Shown here in pieces: positions 20,409-30,493 of a stretch of DNA of 64,000 nucleotides. The notes below the pieces were generated by a model that searched no databases, had not been told where the DNA came from, and saw only the letters and a list, made by a program, of their open reading frames with translations. How positions within the stretch are numbered: position 1 is the stretch's first letter; the number at the start of each line of letters is the position of its first letter. The stretch comes from JBKQVT01 sp963727245 (GTDB lineage Bacteria > Planctomycetota > Planctomycetia > Pirellulales > Thermoguttaceae): assembly GCA_963727245.1 (NCBI GenBank), contig CAVSFO010000005.1, positions 496,001 through 560,000 on the forward strand. The letters are read 5' to 3'. The translations under genes and the position numbers were made by a program.

Positions 20409-20627
20409 TCTACCCCTTCCATCACGGGGCAAGAAGCAGCCGAGGCCGGAGCCGGCGGGGTGTCTCTCTTGCCACCGGGTCTGGTATTTGACACAGGTCC
20501 AGAGAGGGACTGCTTCGCCCGTCGGGCAAGGGTCGCGGCAACAGCGCGGGCCCAGCGGCTTTTCCCCTGGAGGTCTCCCCGCCGTATAATTCCCCACGAT
20601 CCCTCAGTAACTCGAAAGGAGCCAAGC

Positions 20628-21017
20628 ATGATTACTGAAACGGTCAGACTGGCGAAGAAGAATCTCGATTCTCCCGACGTAACCAGGGAGTGTGGTCATG
20701 GGAAGCTGGAGCTTGCCACTCTCGACGACGTGACCCTCGCACGGTTCACGCTTCAGCCCGGCTGGAAGTGGTCGGAGCATATCCGCCCGCGGGTGAATAC
20801 GGAAAGCTGCCAGGTGCAACATCTCCAGTACGTTATCAGTGGCCGGCTGCGAATTGTCCAGGAGCACGGCGGCCAAATAGACTTGGGGCCGGGCGACTTC
20901 GCCAGCATTCCACCCGGTCACGATGGCTGGGTCATTGGAGACGAGCCCTTCGTGGGCATTGATTTCTCTCCCGACATGAAGCAATACGCCCAGGAGAGCG
21001 GCGACTCGGGACACTAA
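20628..21017 (+). CDS. small cupin-domain protein
   Basis: A 129-residue cupin with AAAGGA upstream of ATG 20628. The barrel motifs are degenerate: WKWSEHIRP, VQHLQYVISGRLRI, and PGDFASIPPGHDGWVIGDEP. This type is common as a stand-alone or regulatory cupin; the ligand is unknown. Confidence 0.75.
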   Translation: MITETVRLAKKNLDSPDVTRECGHGKLELATLDDVTLARFTLQPGWKWSEHIRPRVNTESCQVQHLQYVISGRLRIVQEHGGQIDLGPGDFASIPPGHDGWVIGDEPFVGIDFSPDMKQYAQESGDSGH

Positions 21018-21850
21018 GGGGGGGGCGAATCAATAACTGTCACATAGTCGCCTTTCGCTCCGCGAAAGTGGCGCTACTTTCGCGGAGCGAAAGGCGACAC
21101 TAATTGATTCGCCGGTCCTAAGCGTCCGGCGGTGCGTCGGGTTGGCTGGAAACGGTTCCAGGAACTGTCCGCCCCGTGCTCGGTCGTTTCCGGACCGACG
21201 GGGCAGCGTCTCCCCGGCATCCGCGACGAACCGTTGGCCCGCAGGGCCGATTTCTCTCGACCGTTGAGACTCTCGGGGTCACCCCGCTACAGTCCGCAAG
21301 ACGCCTTCCCGCCCCTCTTGTGCCGGACGGCACCCCGATAGCGTAGCTATCGCGGCCACCCGCGTGCCCGAAGGCAACAACACCTCCGCACCCCACGCCC
21401 GGGTCTCGCTCTTTCTTCCTCCTTCCGCCCTCCCTGATGGGCGTCGCGGTGCCGCCGGGTTATCCAAGGGCTGACGCCCCCGGCTCGGGGCCTTTGTCTC
21501 TCCCTCCGCCTTCCCGCACCCACCCAGAACCCCTCCCGGGCATCACCCTTCCGATGCTGTTTTCTCAGTGATTTTCAGCATTCTCTCTATATATCCCAAA
21601 TAACTTGCACTATCCACATCAAGCAGAGCATCCATTGTGACGATACAAACCTGTAATCGAGGACAATCTCGGCAAGTGCAGTCGTCTACGGAAAATGTAT
21701 TGGTTGAGCACGAAAATACATTGTCGGTCGGATGGCTAATGTGAGTTACATGGGCAAGACGAAGAAAATATAGGCGAACGTCGCCTTTTACGTCAGTAGA
21801 CCAGGCCTTTTGGCCTATTCACTCCCCGTGGTGCTTGAAGGAGGCATGTT
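21018..21850. other. gene-free region with palindromes and an AT-rich leader
   Basis: No gene seen. Contents: a 23-bp perfect hairpin at 21047-21098, a palindrome at about 21333-21361, then from about 21541 a markedly AT-richer leader to the YTV gene. The leader holds an inverted repeat AATGTATT (21694-21701)/AATACATT (21715-21722) and small hairpins AGGCGA-acg-TCGCCTTTT (about 21774-21792) and AGGCC-TTTT-GGCCT. A GGAGG precedes the next start. The composition change suggests promoter and 5'-UTR control of a highly expressed surface protein. Confidence 0.6.
21047..21098. repeat. perfect 23-bp palindrome
   Basis: Arms 21047-21069 and 21076-21098, beginning GTCGCCTTTCGCTCC, with a 6-base loop. 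It follows the cupin stop by 30 bases. It has the form of a REP-like element and may also stop transcription. Confidence 0.85.
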
Positions 21851-23743
21851 ATGAGAAAGTCATTGGGTGTACCGCTCATCGCGGTCGTCGTGCTGGCCGT
21901 TGCTGTCAGCGCGGCCAATGCCTGCTACTGCGGCGCCGCTCGGTGCTGCTGTGGCGGCAATGCTTGCTGCACCTCAGCCGACTATGCGTGCTGCGAGCAG
22001 CAGTGCTGCACGGTCATGAAGACCTGCAAAGAAGTCGTCTATCAGCAGCAGGAGTACGTCTGCCACAAGACGTGCTGGGAGCGGGTGTGCGAGCAGAAGG
22101 AGATCAACTGCGTCCGCTACGTCCCCGAGACCTGCTACCGTGAGTGCGCCTACACGGTCTGCAAGCCGTGCTGGGAAGATCGCACGAGGGTTTGCGAGTA
22201 CACGACCTGCAAACCGGTGTGGGAAACCAGGGCCAAGGATTACTGCTACACCGTCTGCAAGCCGTGCTGGGAAACCAGGACCCAGAACTACTGCTACACC
22301 GTCTGCAAGCCGTGCTGGGAAACGAGGACCAAGGATTATTACTACACGGTCTGCAAGCCGGTTTACGAGACCAGGGTCCAGAACTACTGCTACACGGTCT
22401 GCAAGCCGGTCTGGGAAACCAGGGTCCAGAACTACTGCTACACGGTCTGCAAGCCGGTCTGGGAAACCAGGGTCCAGAACTACTGCTACACGGTCTGCAA
22501 GCCGTGCTGGGAAACCAGGACCCAGAACTACTGCTACACGGTCTGCAAGCCGTGCTGGGAAACCAGGACCCAGAATTACTGCTACACCGTCTGCAAGCCC
22601 GTCTACGAGACCCGTGAAAAGGTCTGCCAGTACACGGTCTGCAAGCCGGTGTGGGAGACCAGGGTGCAGAATTACTGCTACACGGTCTGCAAGCCGGTCT
22701 ATGAGACCTGCGAGCGTGATGAGTACTATACGATTTGCAAGCCGGTGACCTGCACGAAGACGATCCAGGTTTGCGGCGGCCATTGGGAGACTCGTCCCGT
22801 GGCGTGCTGTGCGGCGCCCCAAGCTTGCGGGCCGGCCTGCGGTTGCTGCGAGCCGAACTGCGGTTGCTGTGCGCCGGTCGAGCAGTGCCGCGTTTGGGTG
22901 CCGGAGGTCTGCGAGAAGCAGATCCAGTGCACGCACTACGAGCGTGAGACCTGCGTCAGAAAGGTCCCCTACACCGTCTGCCGCATGGTTCCCGAGCAGC
23001 GGATGAAGAGCTGCACCTACCAGGTTTGCCACATGGAAAAAGAGGTGTGCGAGAAGCACATCCCCTACACCGTGTGCCGCATGGTTCCCGAGCAGCGTGT
23101 GAAGACCTGCACCTACCAGGTTTGCCACATGGTGCCTGAGCAGCGTGTCCAGACCTGCACCTACCAGGTTTGCCACATGGTGTCCGAGCAGCGTATGAAG
23201 ACCTGCACCTACCAGGTTTGCCACATGGTGCCCGAGCAGCGTGTCCGGACCTGCACCTACCAGGTTTGCCACATGGTGCCCGAGCAGCGTGTCCGGACCT
23301 GCACCTACCAGGTCTGCCACATGGTGCCCGAGCAGCGTGTCCGGACCTGCACCTACCAGGTCTGCCACATGGTTGCCGAGCAGCGTGTCCGGACCTGCAC
23401 CTACCAGGTCTGCCACATGGTTGCCGAGCAGCGTGTGAAGACCTGCACCTACCAGGTTTGCCACTGCGTCAAGGAGTGCCACAGGGTCGAGATTCCGTAT
23501 AAGGTCTGCCACATGGTGGCGGAGCAGCGCGTCGAGCAGGTTCCTTATACGGTCTGCAAGCCGGTGTGCTACACCAAGACGATCAACTGCACGAAGTTGG
23601 TGCCGAAGGACGTTTGCTACACGGTCACCCGGTGCGTCCCGGTGGTCGTTTGCAAGCAAGTGCCGGTCAAGGTGTACTGCCCCGCGCCTTGCTGCTGCGA
23701 GGCTCCCAAGGCCTGCGAGCCTGCCTGCGGCTGCGGCTCCTAA
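21851..23743 (+). CDS. YTV-repeat cysteine-rich cell-surface protein
   Basis: A 630-residue secreted protein with GGAGG before ATG 21851 and a signal peptide of about 24 residues ending near ANA-C. After a Cys-rich N-region (CYCGAARCCCGGNACC), it is almost entirely 16-residue repeats. About a dozen NYCYTVCKPVWETRVQ-type units lie at roughly residues 95-300. A Cys/Pro spacer with paired CGPACGCCEPNCGCCAP motifs follows, then about ten TCTYQVCHMVPEQRVR-type units at residues 375-545. Such YTV proteins were described in Rhodopirellula as cell-wall proteins likely cross-linked by disulfides. The 48-bp DNA repeats are very similar, so copy number may vary or mis-assemble. Confidence 0.93.
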   Translation: MRKSLGVPLIAVVVLAVAVSAANACYCGAARCCCGGNACCTSADYACCEQQCCTVMKTCKEVVYQQQEYVCHKTCWERVCEQKEINCVRYVPETCYRECAYTVCKPCWEDRTRVCEYTTCKPVWETRAKDYCYTVCKPCWETRTQNYCYTVCKPCWETRTKDYYYTVCKPVYETRVQNYCYTVCKPVWETRVQNYCYTVCKPVWETRVQNYCYTVCKPCWETRTQNYCYTVCKPCWETRTQNYCYTVCKPVYETREKVCQYTVCKPVWETRVQNYCYTVCKPVYETCERDEYYTICKPVTCTKTIQVCGGHWETRPVACCAAPQACGPACGCCEPNCGCCAPVEQCRVWVPEVCEKQIQCTHYERETCVRKVPYTVCRMVPEQRMKSCTYQVCHMEKEVCEKHIPYTVCRMVPEQRVKTCTYQVCHMVPEQRVQTCTYQVCHMVSEQRMKTCTYQVCHMVPEQRVRTCTYQVCHMVPEQRVRTCTYQVCHMVPEQRVRTCTYQVCHMVAEQRVRTCTYQVCHMVAEQRVKTCTYQVCHCVKECHRVEIPYKVCHMVAEQRVEQVPYTVCKPVCYTKTINCTKLVPKDVCYTVTRCVPVVVCKQVPVKVYCPAPCCCEAPKACEPACGCGS

Positions 23744-23791
23744 GCGAGCACCATGCCTGCCTTCTGCGATAGCAGGAGGTCTGGTCTAGCA

Positions 23792-23836
23792 ACACACGGC
23801 GGCCCGGCTGCAAAGTCGGGCCGCCGTGGTGTTTCT
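23792..23836 (+). terminator. rho-independent terminator after the YTV gene
   Basis: A 12-bp GC stem (CACGGCGGCCCG, 23795-23806, with 23817-23828) and a 10-base loop, followed by GTGTTTCTT. It lies 50 bases after the YTV stop and may also serve the convergent methyltransferase gene. Confidence 0.8.
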
Positions 23837-23867
23837 TGAGGCCGCCGAGTAGAGCCCCTTGGCCGGC

Positions 23868-24874
23868 CTACGCTTTCCTGGCCGCCACGACGGAACTCAT
23901 CGCCGCCGCCTCGTCGGCTTTGACCAGCAACCGCGGCTCGACAAAGCCGGCCGCCTGGAGGTCTTCGGCAAACTCGTCCAGCGTGAAGGTGCCGCCGCTG
24001 TCCGTGTTGACCAGCATGTTGATGGCAAACAGCGCGCCGTCCAACGGCCGGCTGCGGCCGGGTTCCATAATGATGTCGCGAATCGCGATCTGCCCGCCCG
24101 GCTGCAAGGCACGATAGACCTTGCCGTAGAGCGCCCGATTGTGCTGGCGCGAGTGCTGATGGACGATGGCGCTCACCCAGGCGAGATCGGCCCCGCCGGG
24201 CAACTCGTCGGTATAAAAGTCGCCGCCCACGAGCGTCACGCGGCTTTCCCAGGGGCTGCCGGCCAGCCGGCTGCGGGCCTGGACGATCGCGTCGGGAAGA
24301 TCGAAGATCGTGGCCGTGGCGGCGGGCCGGGTGCGGAGAAAGGCCAGCGTCCAAGTGCCCGAGGCCCCGCCGACGTCCAGCAAGTGCCGGCAGGGCAAGT
24401 CGCCCAGCTTGGCCACCAGGCCGTCGGCCAGGGGGCCGGAAACGCTGTGCATGGCGGCGATGAATGCCGCCCGATCCGCCGGGCCGCCGCGGATGCTCTC
24501 TTGCCGCGGACCGGGGCGTCCCGTCTTGACGACCGACGCCAGTTGGCTCCACTGCCGCAGACAAGTCATGCTGTGCCAGACCATCGGCAGCACCGTCGCC
24601 GGCGCCTGCTCGGTCAACAGCGGCCGCAGCGACGCGGGCAAGGCGTAACGCTGGCCGGTCTTCTCCAGCAGTCCCAAGGCCGCCAGGGCGTCCAGCAGCA
24701 TGGTCATCGCCCGCGGATCGGCGGCCGCCATTTTGGCCAGTTCGGCGGCCGAGCGGCTCTGGTCGCCCAGGAGGGTAAAGAGGTTCAACTCGGCGGCTGC
24801 GCCAGCACGCAGGCCGGCTGATAGTCGCGCATGAGCTGCAGAATGGCCAATCGGTCGGGAGGGGTTTTTTCCAT
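23868..24874 (-). CDS. O-methyltransferase, family 2 type (frameshift near 24815)
   Basis: SAM-dependent methyltransferase with an N-terminal winged-helix dimerisation domain and a C-terminal Rossmann fold, like acetylserotonin/polyketide O-methyltransferases. The ATG at 24874 gives MEKTPPDRLAILQLMRDYQP, then one missing base near 24815 breaks the frame. The main part runs ELNLFTLLGD, AKMAAADPRAMTMLLDALAA, LLDVGGASGTWTLAFLR (SAM motif), ATIFDLPDAI and AIRDIIMEPGRSRPLDGALF. The catalytic-base region is AIVHQHS rather than the common WH-D. Substrate unknown. Confidence 0.8.
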
Positions 24875-25132
24875 GGACGCACGCTGGCTACGGGGGGCGT
24901 TGGTTTGGGATTGAGGAAGCGCACTTAATTTCATCCTCCCCGGTGGAAATTGGCAAGGGTGGGCGCAGCGCCTTGTTCAGGATCCTCCCACCCCACCAAA
25001 ACCAGGCCTGTCCGCCGAAAGAGGGATATTACGCGCCGCCGCCGCGGTTTTTCCGGTGCTTGCCGGACAAGCCGGACCTAGAATACCAGTAGACACTGGT
25101 GTTGACCCACGGTCCGTCGCAAGGCGATTTTC

Positions 25133-26104
25133 ATGCCCGCACGCTGGTTGATCGGTTGCCTGGTGGTGGTTTTCGGGGTGGCGAGTTGGGCATTGGCCCA
25201 ATTCAAGGAGGCCGAACCGGGGGGGACGAAGTTGGGCGCGTCGGAAGTTTCCCGCTGGCGCTGCGGAGTCATCATCACGGCCAGCGGCGGCCCCTGCAGG
25301 GGGCTGACCGGCTACGTGCCGGTTCCGAAGGAGTGGCCGGAGCAGCAAGTGAGAGTTGCCGAAGAGCACGTCTCGCCCGAGGCCGTCATCAGCTACGAGA
25401 CCGTCGAGGGGGCGGCCAGGATCATGACGATCAAGATTGCCCACATCGACGCCGGCAAGGAGGTGACGGCCGTGGTGACGTTCGAGATCCGCCGCAGCCA
25501 GTTGTTGGCCCCCGAGAATACCGACGGCTACACGATCCCCGAAAAGAAACAGCTCACCGGCGAGTTGCGGGGCTACCTGGTCCCCAGCCCGAAAATCGAA
25601 AGCCGCGATCCGAAAATCCGCGCCCTGGCCAAAGAGATCGGCGTCGATCAGCCCCATGCCTGGGAACACGTGGAAGCGATCTACGATTGGGTCCGCAAGC
25701 ACGTCAAGTACGACAAGAACGGCACGCTCAAGGGCGCGCTGGCGGCGCTGCGAGAGAAGACCGGCGAGTGTGAGGACATGAGTTCCTTGTTCATCGCCAT
25801 CTGTCGGGCCGCGGGCATTCCAGCCCGCACCGTCTGGTTGCCCGGCCACTGCTACCCCGAGTTCTACCTGGTGGACGCCAAGGGCCAGGGGCACTGGTTT
25901 CCCTGCCAGGCCGCCGGCACCCGGGCGTTCGGCTGCATTCCCGAGGAGCTGAAGCCGATCTTGCAGAAGGGCGACAACTTTCGCGGCCTGGACGTCAAGA
26001 ATACTCGCGAAAGGCAGCGTTACCTGGCCGAGTTTCTCAGGGGGAAGCCGGCCCCCGGCGGCGGCAGGCCGACCGTGAAATGGGTCCGCGAGATGGTGAA
26101 CTAG
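25133..26104 (+). CDS. exported transglutaminase-like protein
   Basis: A 323-residue protein with a signal peptide (LIGCLVVVFGVASWALAQ) and a C-terminal transglutaminase-like core. The catalytic Cys is in EKTGECEDMSSLFIAICRAA, the His in PGHCYPEFYL and the Asp/Asn region in DAKGQGHWFP. The N-terminal half is beta-rich. It probably acts in the periplasm as a protease or amidase on peptides; cross-linking activity is not implied. Simple AGGGACC tandem repeats follow the stop (26104-26140). Confidence 0.85.
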   Translation: MPARWLIGCLVVVFGVASWALAQFKEAEPGGTKLGASEVSRWRCGVIITASGGPCRGLTGYVPVPKEWPEQQVRVAEEHVSPEAVISYETVEGAARIMTIKIAHIDAGKEVTAVVTFEIRRSQLLAPENTDGYTIPEKKQLTGELRGYLVPSPKIESRDPKIRALAKEIGVDQPHAWEHVEAIYDWVRKHVKYDKNGTLKGALAALREKTGECEDMSSLFIAICRAAGIPARTVWLPGHCYPEFYLVDAKGQGHWFPCQAAGTRAFGCIPEELKPILQKGDNFRGLDVKNTRERQRYLAEFLRGKPAPGGGRPTVKWVREMVN

Positions 26105-26373
26105 GAGCCAGGGACCAGGGACCAGGGACCAGGGGCCAGGGGAGGCGCGGACCGGCGTTGAAAAGCCCTCGGACTGCGTCCGGGGGGTGGCAAGGATTCT
26201 TCTTCCTGCCTGCCCATTGTGGTAAAACTGAGGTAAATGAAAAGAGGGATCAGAACGATCTGCGAGAAATCGCCCTGACCCCTCGTTAGTTCCTCATCAA
26301 ATCGGGCTTTAGCACCAACCCGCGGCACAACTGCCGCCACCGCGTTCCCTGGCCCCCGGTCCCTGGCCCCTTC

Positions 26374-27998
<1,625 letters not shown>

Positions 27999-28035
27999 GA
28001 GAGTATTTTCTCCTTCAATGCACGTGTTGGTTTGC

Positions 28036-28365
28036 CTACTCGATGACCGCGAGCACGTCTTCCTCGCGCATCAGCAACAGCTCGCGGTCGCCCAGCTTGA
28101 ACTGCTCGCCGGCGTAGGAGGTGAACAGCACGCGGTCGCCGACCTTGATTTGCAAGGGGTGGATGGCGCCGCTGTCCAACAGGCGGCCTTCGCCCACGCT
28201 GATGACCTTGCCGCGGGTGGGCTTGTCCTTGGCGGTATCGGGCAACACGATGCCGCCGGCAGTGACGGTTTCCGACTCTTCCCGCTCGACCACCACCCGG
28301 TCGTGCAGCGGCTGAATCTTGATGTTACCCCCCTTGGAACTGATTTCTTTTTGTTTCTTTGCCAT
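28036..28365 (-). CDS. groES: co-chaperonin GroES
   Basis: A 109-residue co-chaperonin. The ATG at 28365 has GGAGG upstream. IKIQPLHDRVVVEREESE is the diagnostic start, then GGIVLPDTAKDKPTRGKVIS and a C-terminal strand ending VLAVIE. The N-terminus carries about 15 extra residues (MAKKQKEISSKGGN) before the core. It is followed 37 bases later by groEL. Confidence 0.96.
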   Translation of the reverse strand: MAKKQKEISSKGGNIKIQPLHDRVVVEREESETVTAGGIVLPDTAKDKPTRGKVISVGEGRLLDSGAIHPLQIKVGDRVLFTSYAGEQFKLGDRELLLMREEDVLAVIE

Positions 28366-28468
28366 GCGTTGCCTCCGGAACTCCTGGGAACAGTCTGCCA
28401 ATAGTGCGCAGCGGCGCGGTCGATCAACGCCTTTTAGCAATTGCTGCGCCAAAAGATGGATTATGTGT

Positions 28469-28493
28469 TAACTCTTTTTCATAGAAAGAGTTA
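28469..28493. promoter_or_regulatory. inverted repeat upstream of groES, possible operator
   Basis: Perfect 9-bp arms TAACTCTTT (28469-28477) and AAAGAGTTA (28485-28493) with a 7-base spacer, about 105 bases upstream of the groES start. It is not the canonical CIRCE sequence, and no CIRCE copy was found nearby. An operator role is inferred. Confidence 0.4.
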
Positions 28494-28611
28494 TGGAATT
28501 GCCCCCGGTTTCACTCCGTCGCCCCGACCGCCAAGTGTGGCAAAATCGGGTCCTGCCGCTGGACCGAGGCTGCCAACTTGGCAGGGACCAGGGGCCAGGG
28601 AACAAGAGACC

Positions 28612-28640
28612 TTGACCGCCGGTATAACTTTAGTTATACT
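28612..28640 (+). promoter_or_regulatory. sigma70-type promoter and operator of the MazEF-type pair
   Basis: TTGACC (28612-28617), a 17-base spacer, and TATACT (28635-28640). A perfect palindrome GTATAAC-TTTA-GTTATAC (28622-28639) lies in the spacer and overlaps the -10. The -10 ends six bases before the ATG at 28647, so the transcript is predicted to be leaderless. The palindrome is a good candidate for autorepression. Confidence 0.7.
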
Positions 28641-28646
28641 TCTAGC

Positions 28647-28884
28647 ATGAAGACAGCCATCTCCGATTCCCGATCCGATCTTCCAGGCCGCCGAAGAGGC
28701 GGCCGCACGACTCTCCATGTCGCGGAGCCAGCTTTACACCCAGGCCGTGGCGGCCTTCGTCGAGCTTCACGCACCTGCCCAGGTGACGGAACAACTTGAC
28801 CAGGTCTATTCCGAGAACCCCTCGGCCCTGGATCCCGTCCTGGCGGCGTTGCAGAACCTGTCCCTGGCCGACGACTCATGGTGA
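28647..28884 (+). CDS. MazE-type antitoxin (one-base frameshift near 28667)
   Basis: Short antitoxin whose frame is broken by one extra base after MKTAIS. Past it the protein reads IPDPIFQAAEEAAARLSMSR, SQLYTQAVAAFVELHAP and ends DDSW at 28884. This N-terminus is typical of ribbon-helix-helix-like antitoxins. It overlaps the toxin start by seven bases. The shift makes the gene invisible to simple ORF calling; it may be a sequencing error. Confidence 0.8.
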
Positions 28885-29225
28885 TCGAGCGCGGCGAAAT
28901 CTGGTGGGCGTCGCTCCCGGCGCCACGCGGCTCGGAGCCGGGATACTCCAGACCCGTTTTGATCGTTCAATCCGATGACTTCAATCGCAGCCGAATCGGC
29001 ACGGTCATTGTGGCGGCCATCACGTCCAACACCCGGCTGGCCGCAGCGCCCGGCAATGTGCTGTTGTCCAGCAAGGCTTCCGGCTTGCCCAAGGAATCGC
29101 TGGCCAACGTGTCGCAACTGATCACGCTGGACAAATCGTTTCTGACCAGGCGAGTGGGGAAACTTGCCGGCCGCGAGCTCGCAGCAGTTGAAGCCGGGCT
29201 GCGCCTGGTCCTCGCGCTGCGGTAA
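28878..29225 (+). CDS. MazF/PemK-type endoribonuclease toxin
   Basis: A 115-residue PemK/MazF-fold toxin: IERGEIWWASLP, GSEPGYSRPVLIVQSDDFN, VVAAITSN and the conserved SLANVSQLITLDKSFL. The Arg in the GYSRPVL loop and the Ser/Thr in the ITSN strand are the usual active-site residues. Cleaves single-stranded RNA in the family. Overlaps the antitoxin gene by seven bases. Confidence 0.92.
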   Translation: MVIERGEIWWASLPAPRGSEPGYSRPVLIVQSDDFNRSRIGTVIVAAITSNTRLAAAPGNVLLSSKASGLPKESLANVSQLITLDKSFLTRRVGKLAGRELAAVEAGLRLVLALR

Positions 29226-29345
29226 CGTGCCCCAGCCTTCAGTCCCAAGCCCATCACCGGCGGCGGCCGGTGGGACCTGACGCGGCCAGTGCCGTTCCCA
29301 CCGGACGCTACCGGTGGGCTTGGAGGACGGGGGCGATCCCCAGCG

Positions 29346-30224
29346 CTAACCACTTCCCTTTAATTGTCGGCGGACGGCGGCGACGAACTCGGGCGTGGTG
29401 CCGCAACAGCCGCCGATCAGCCCGGCCCCCGCCTCCACCAAGGCCGGCACATAGGCGGCAAACTCCGCGGCCGTCTGGCGGTAGGCCGGCTTTCCGTCGC
29501 GGACCTCGGGCAGACCGGCGTTGGCCTTGATCCAGACGGGCCGCCCGCTGGCGGCGTGCAGGCGGCGGCAGATGTCCACGAAACCGGCGATCCCCTGGCC
29601 GCAATTCGCGCCCGCCAGGTCGGCCCCCGCCGCCAACAGTTGCTCGGCCGCTTGCTCCGGCGTGGTCCCCATCAGGGTGCGGTCCTGCTTGGCGCCCGAG
29701 CCGAACGTCATGCTGGCGACCACCGGCAGGCCGGTGGCACCGGCGGCGGCAACCGCCAGGGCGGCCTCGGCCGGATCGGACATGGTTTCGATGACGATGC
29801 CGTCGGCGCCGGCGCGGGCCAGCGCCTCGGCCTGCTCGGCGAAGGCGGCCTGAAGTTCGCCCGGCGTGGCTTCGCCCATCATGAGCATGACGCCGCTGGG
29901 GCCCATGGAAGCCCATACCAATGCCCGGCCGGCCGCCCCGCGGCGGGAAATGGCCACGCCCGCCTCATTGATCGCCGCAACCTGGCCGGCCAAATGGTGC
30001 CGGCTGAGAATGAAACGATTGGACCCAAACGTGTTGGTGAGGATCACCTGGCTGCCGGCCTCGACATACGCCCGGGCGATCTGCTCGACCAGCTCCGGTT
30101 GGGCGAGGTTCCAGGCGTCCGGGCAAGCGCCGACCGGCAGGCCGCGCTCTTGCAGTTGCGTCGCCCAGGCCCCGTCGGTCGTGACCGGCCCGGCGGCCAA
30201 TAACCTTTCCAGCGTGCTGTGCAT
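29346..30224 (-). CDS. homocysteine S-methyltransferase family protein
   Basis: A 292-residue Pfam S-methyl_trans enzyme. The zinc-binding cysteines are all visible: GANCGQGI at mid-protein and LIGGCCGTTPEF near the C-terminus. TDGAWATQLQERGL opens the barrel. It probably methylates homocysteine to methionine using S-methylmethionine, betaine or a similar donor, and is divergent from metE. A REP pair (30252-30333) lies between them. Confidence 0.88.
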   Translation of the reverse strand: MHSTLERLLAAGPVTTDGAWATQLQERGLPVGACPDAWNLAQPELVEQIARAYVEAGSQVILTNTFGSNRFILSRHHLAGQVAAINEAGVAISRRGAAGRALVWASMGPSGVMLMMGEATPGELQAAFAEQAEALARAGADGIVIETMSDPAEAALAVAAAGATGLPVVASMTFGSGAKQDRTLMGTTPEQAAEQLLAAGADLAGANCGQGIAGFVDICRRLHAASGRPVWIKANAGLPEVRDGKPAYRQTAAEFAAYVPALVEAGAGLIGGCCGTTPEFVAAVRRQLKGSG

Positions 30225-30251
30225 GGCTTCTCCCTTGACGTTAACGGCAAA

Positions 30252-30333
30252 ACACTAGCCCAAAGCGCAAGCGAGGGTGCGTTACGCCGCGGTCCGCCGT
30301 AATCCTTCCCTCGCTTGCGATTCGGGCTAGTGT
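30252..30333. repeat. inverted palindromic repeat between the two methionine genes
   Basis: Arms of about 26 bases with two mismatches, starting ACACTAGCCC and containing GCGCAAGCGAGGG, around a GC-rich loop. A REP-like element, distinct from the family near the RAYT gene. Confidence 0.8.
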
Positions 30334-30412
30334 AGCGTCATGAGCGGTTACATTTTCCCACAAAGAAACCATTGTATATCCGCCTGCGGCGCGGCGGAAG
30401 CGGCCGTGCTGC

Positions 30413-30441
30413 TTGACACTTGGCCCTCGGCAGCATACTAT
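30413..30441 (+). promoter_or_regulatory. predicted sigma70 promoter of metE
   Basis: TTGACA (30413-30418), a 17-base spacer, and TACTAT (30436-30441). This leaves a leader of about 45 bases to ATG 30494. No cobalamin or SAM riboswitch was recognised in that short leader. Confidence 0.65.
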
Positions 30442-30493
30442 TCGGCACATCCATTTTCGCATACCATTTGCGATTCCGGCCGAGCAGGTATCC

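Noticed and set aside
22144..23480. Regular 48-bp repeats as a CRISPR array
   Set aside because: Repeats are contiguous and coding, with no unique spacers and no cas genes.
21974..23659. 561-residue minus-strand frame opposite the YTV gene
   Set aside because: Mirror of the 48-bp repeats; no ribosome site and repetitive Leu/Ala/Asp composition typical of a shadow.
30442..30493. Cobalamin or SAM riboswitch before metE
   Set aside because: The predicted leader is only about 45 bases and shows no known box.
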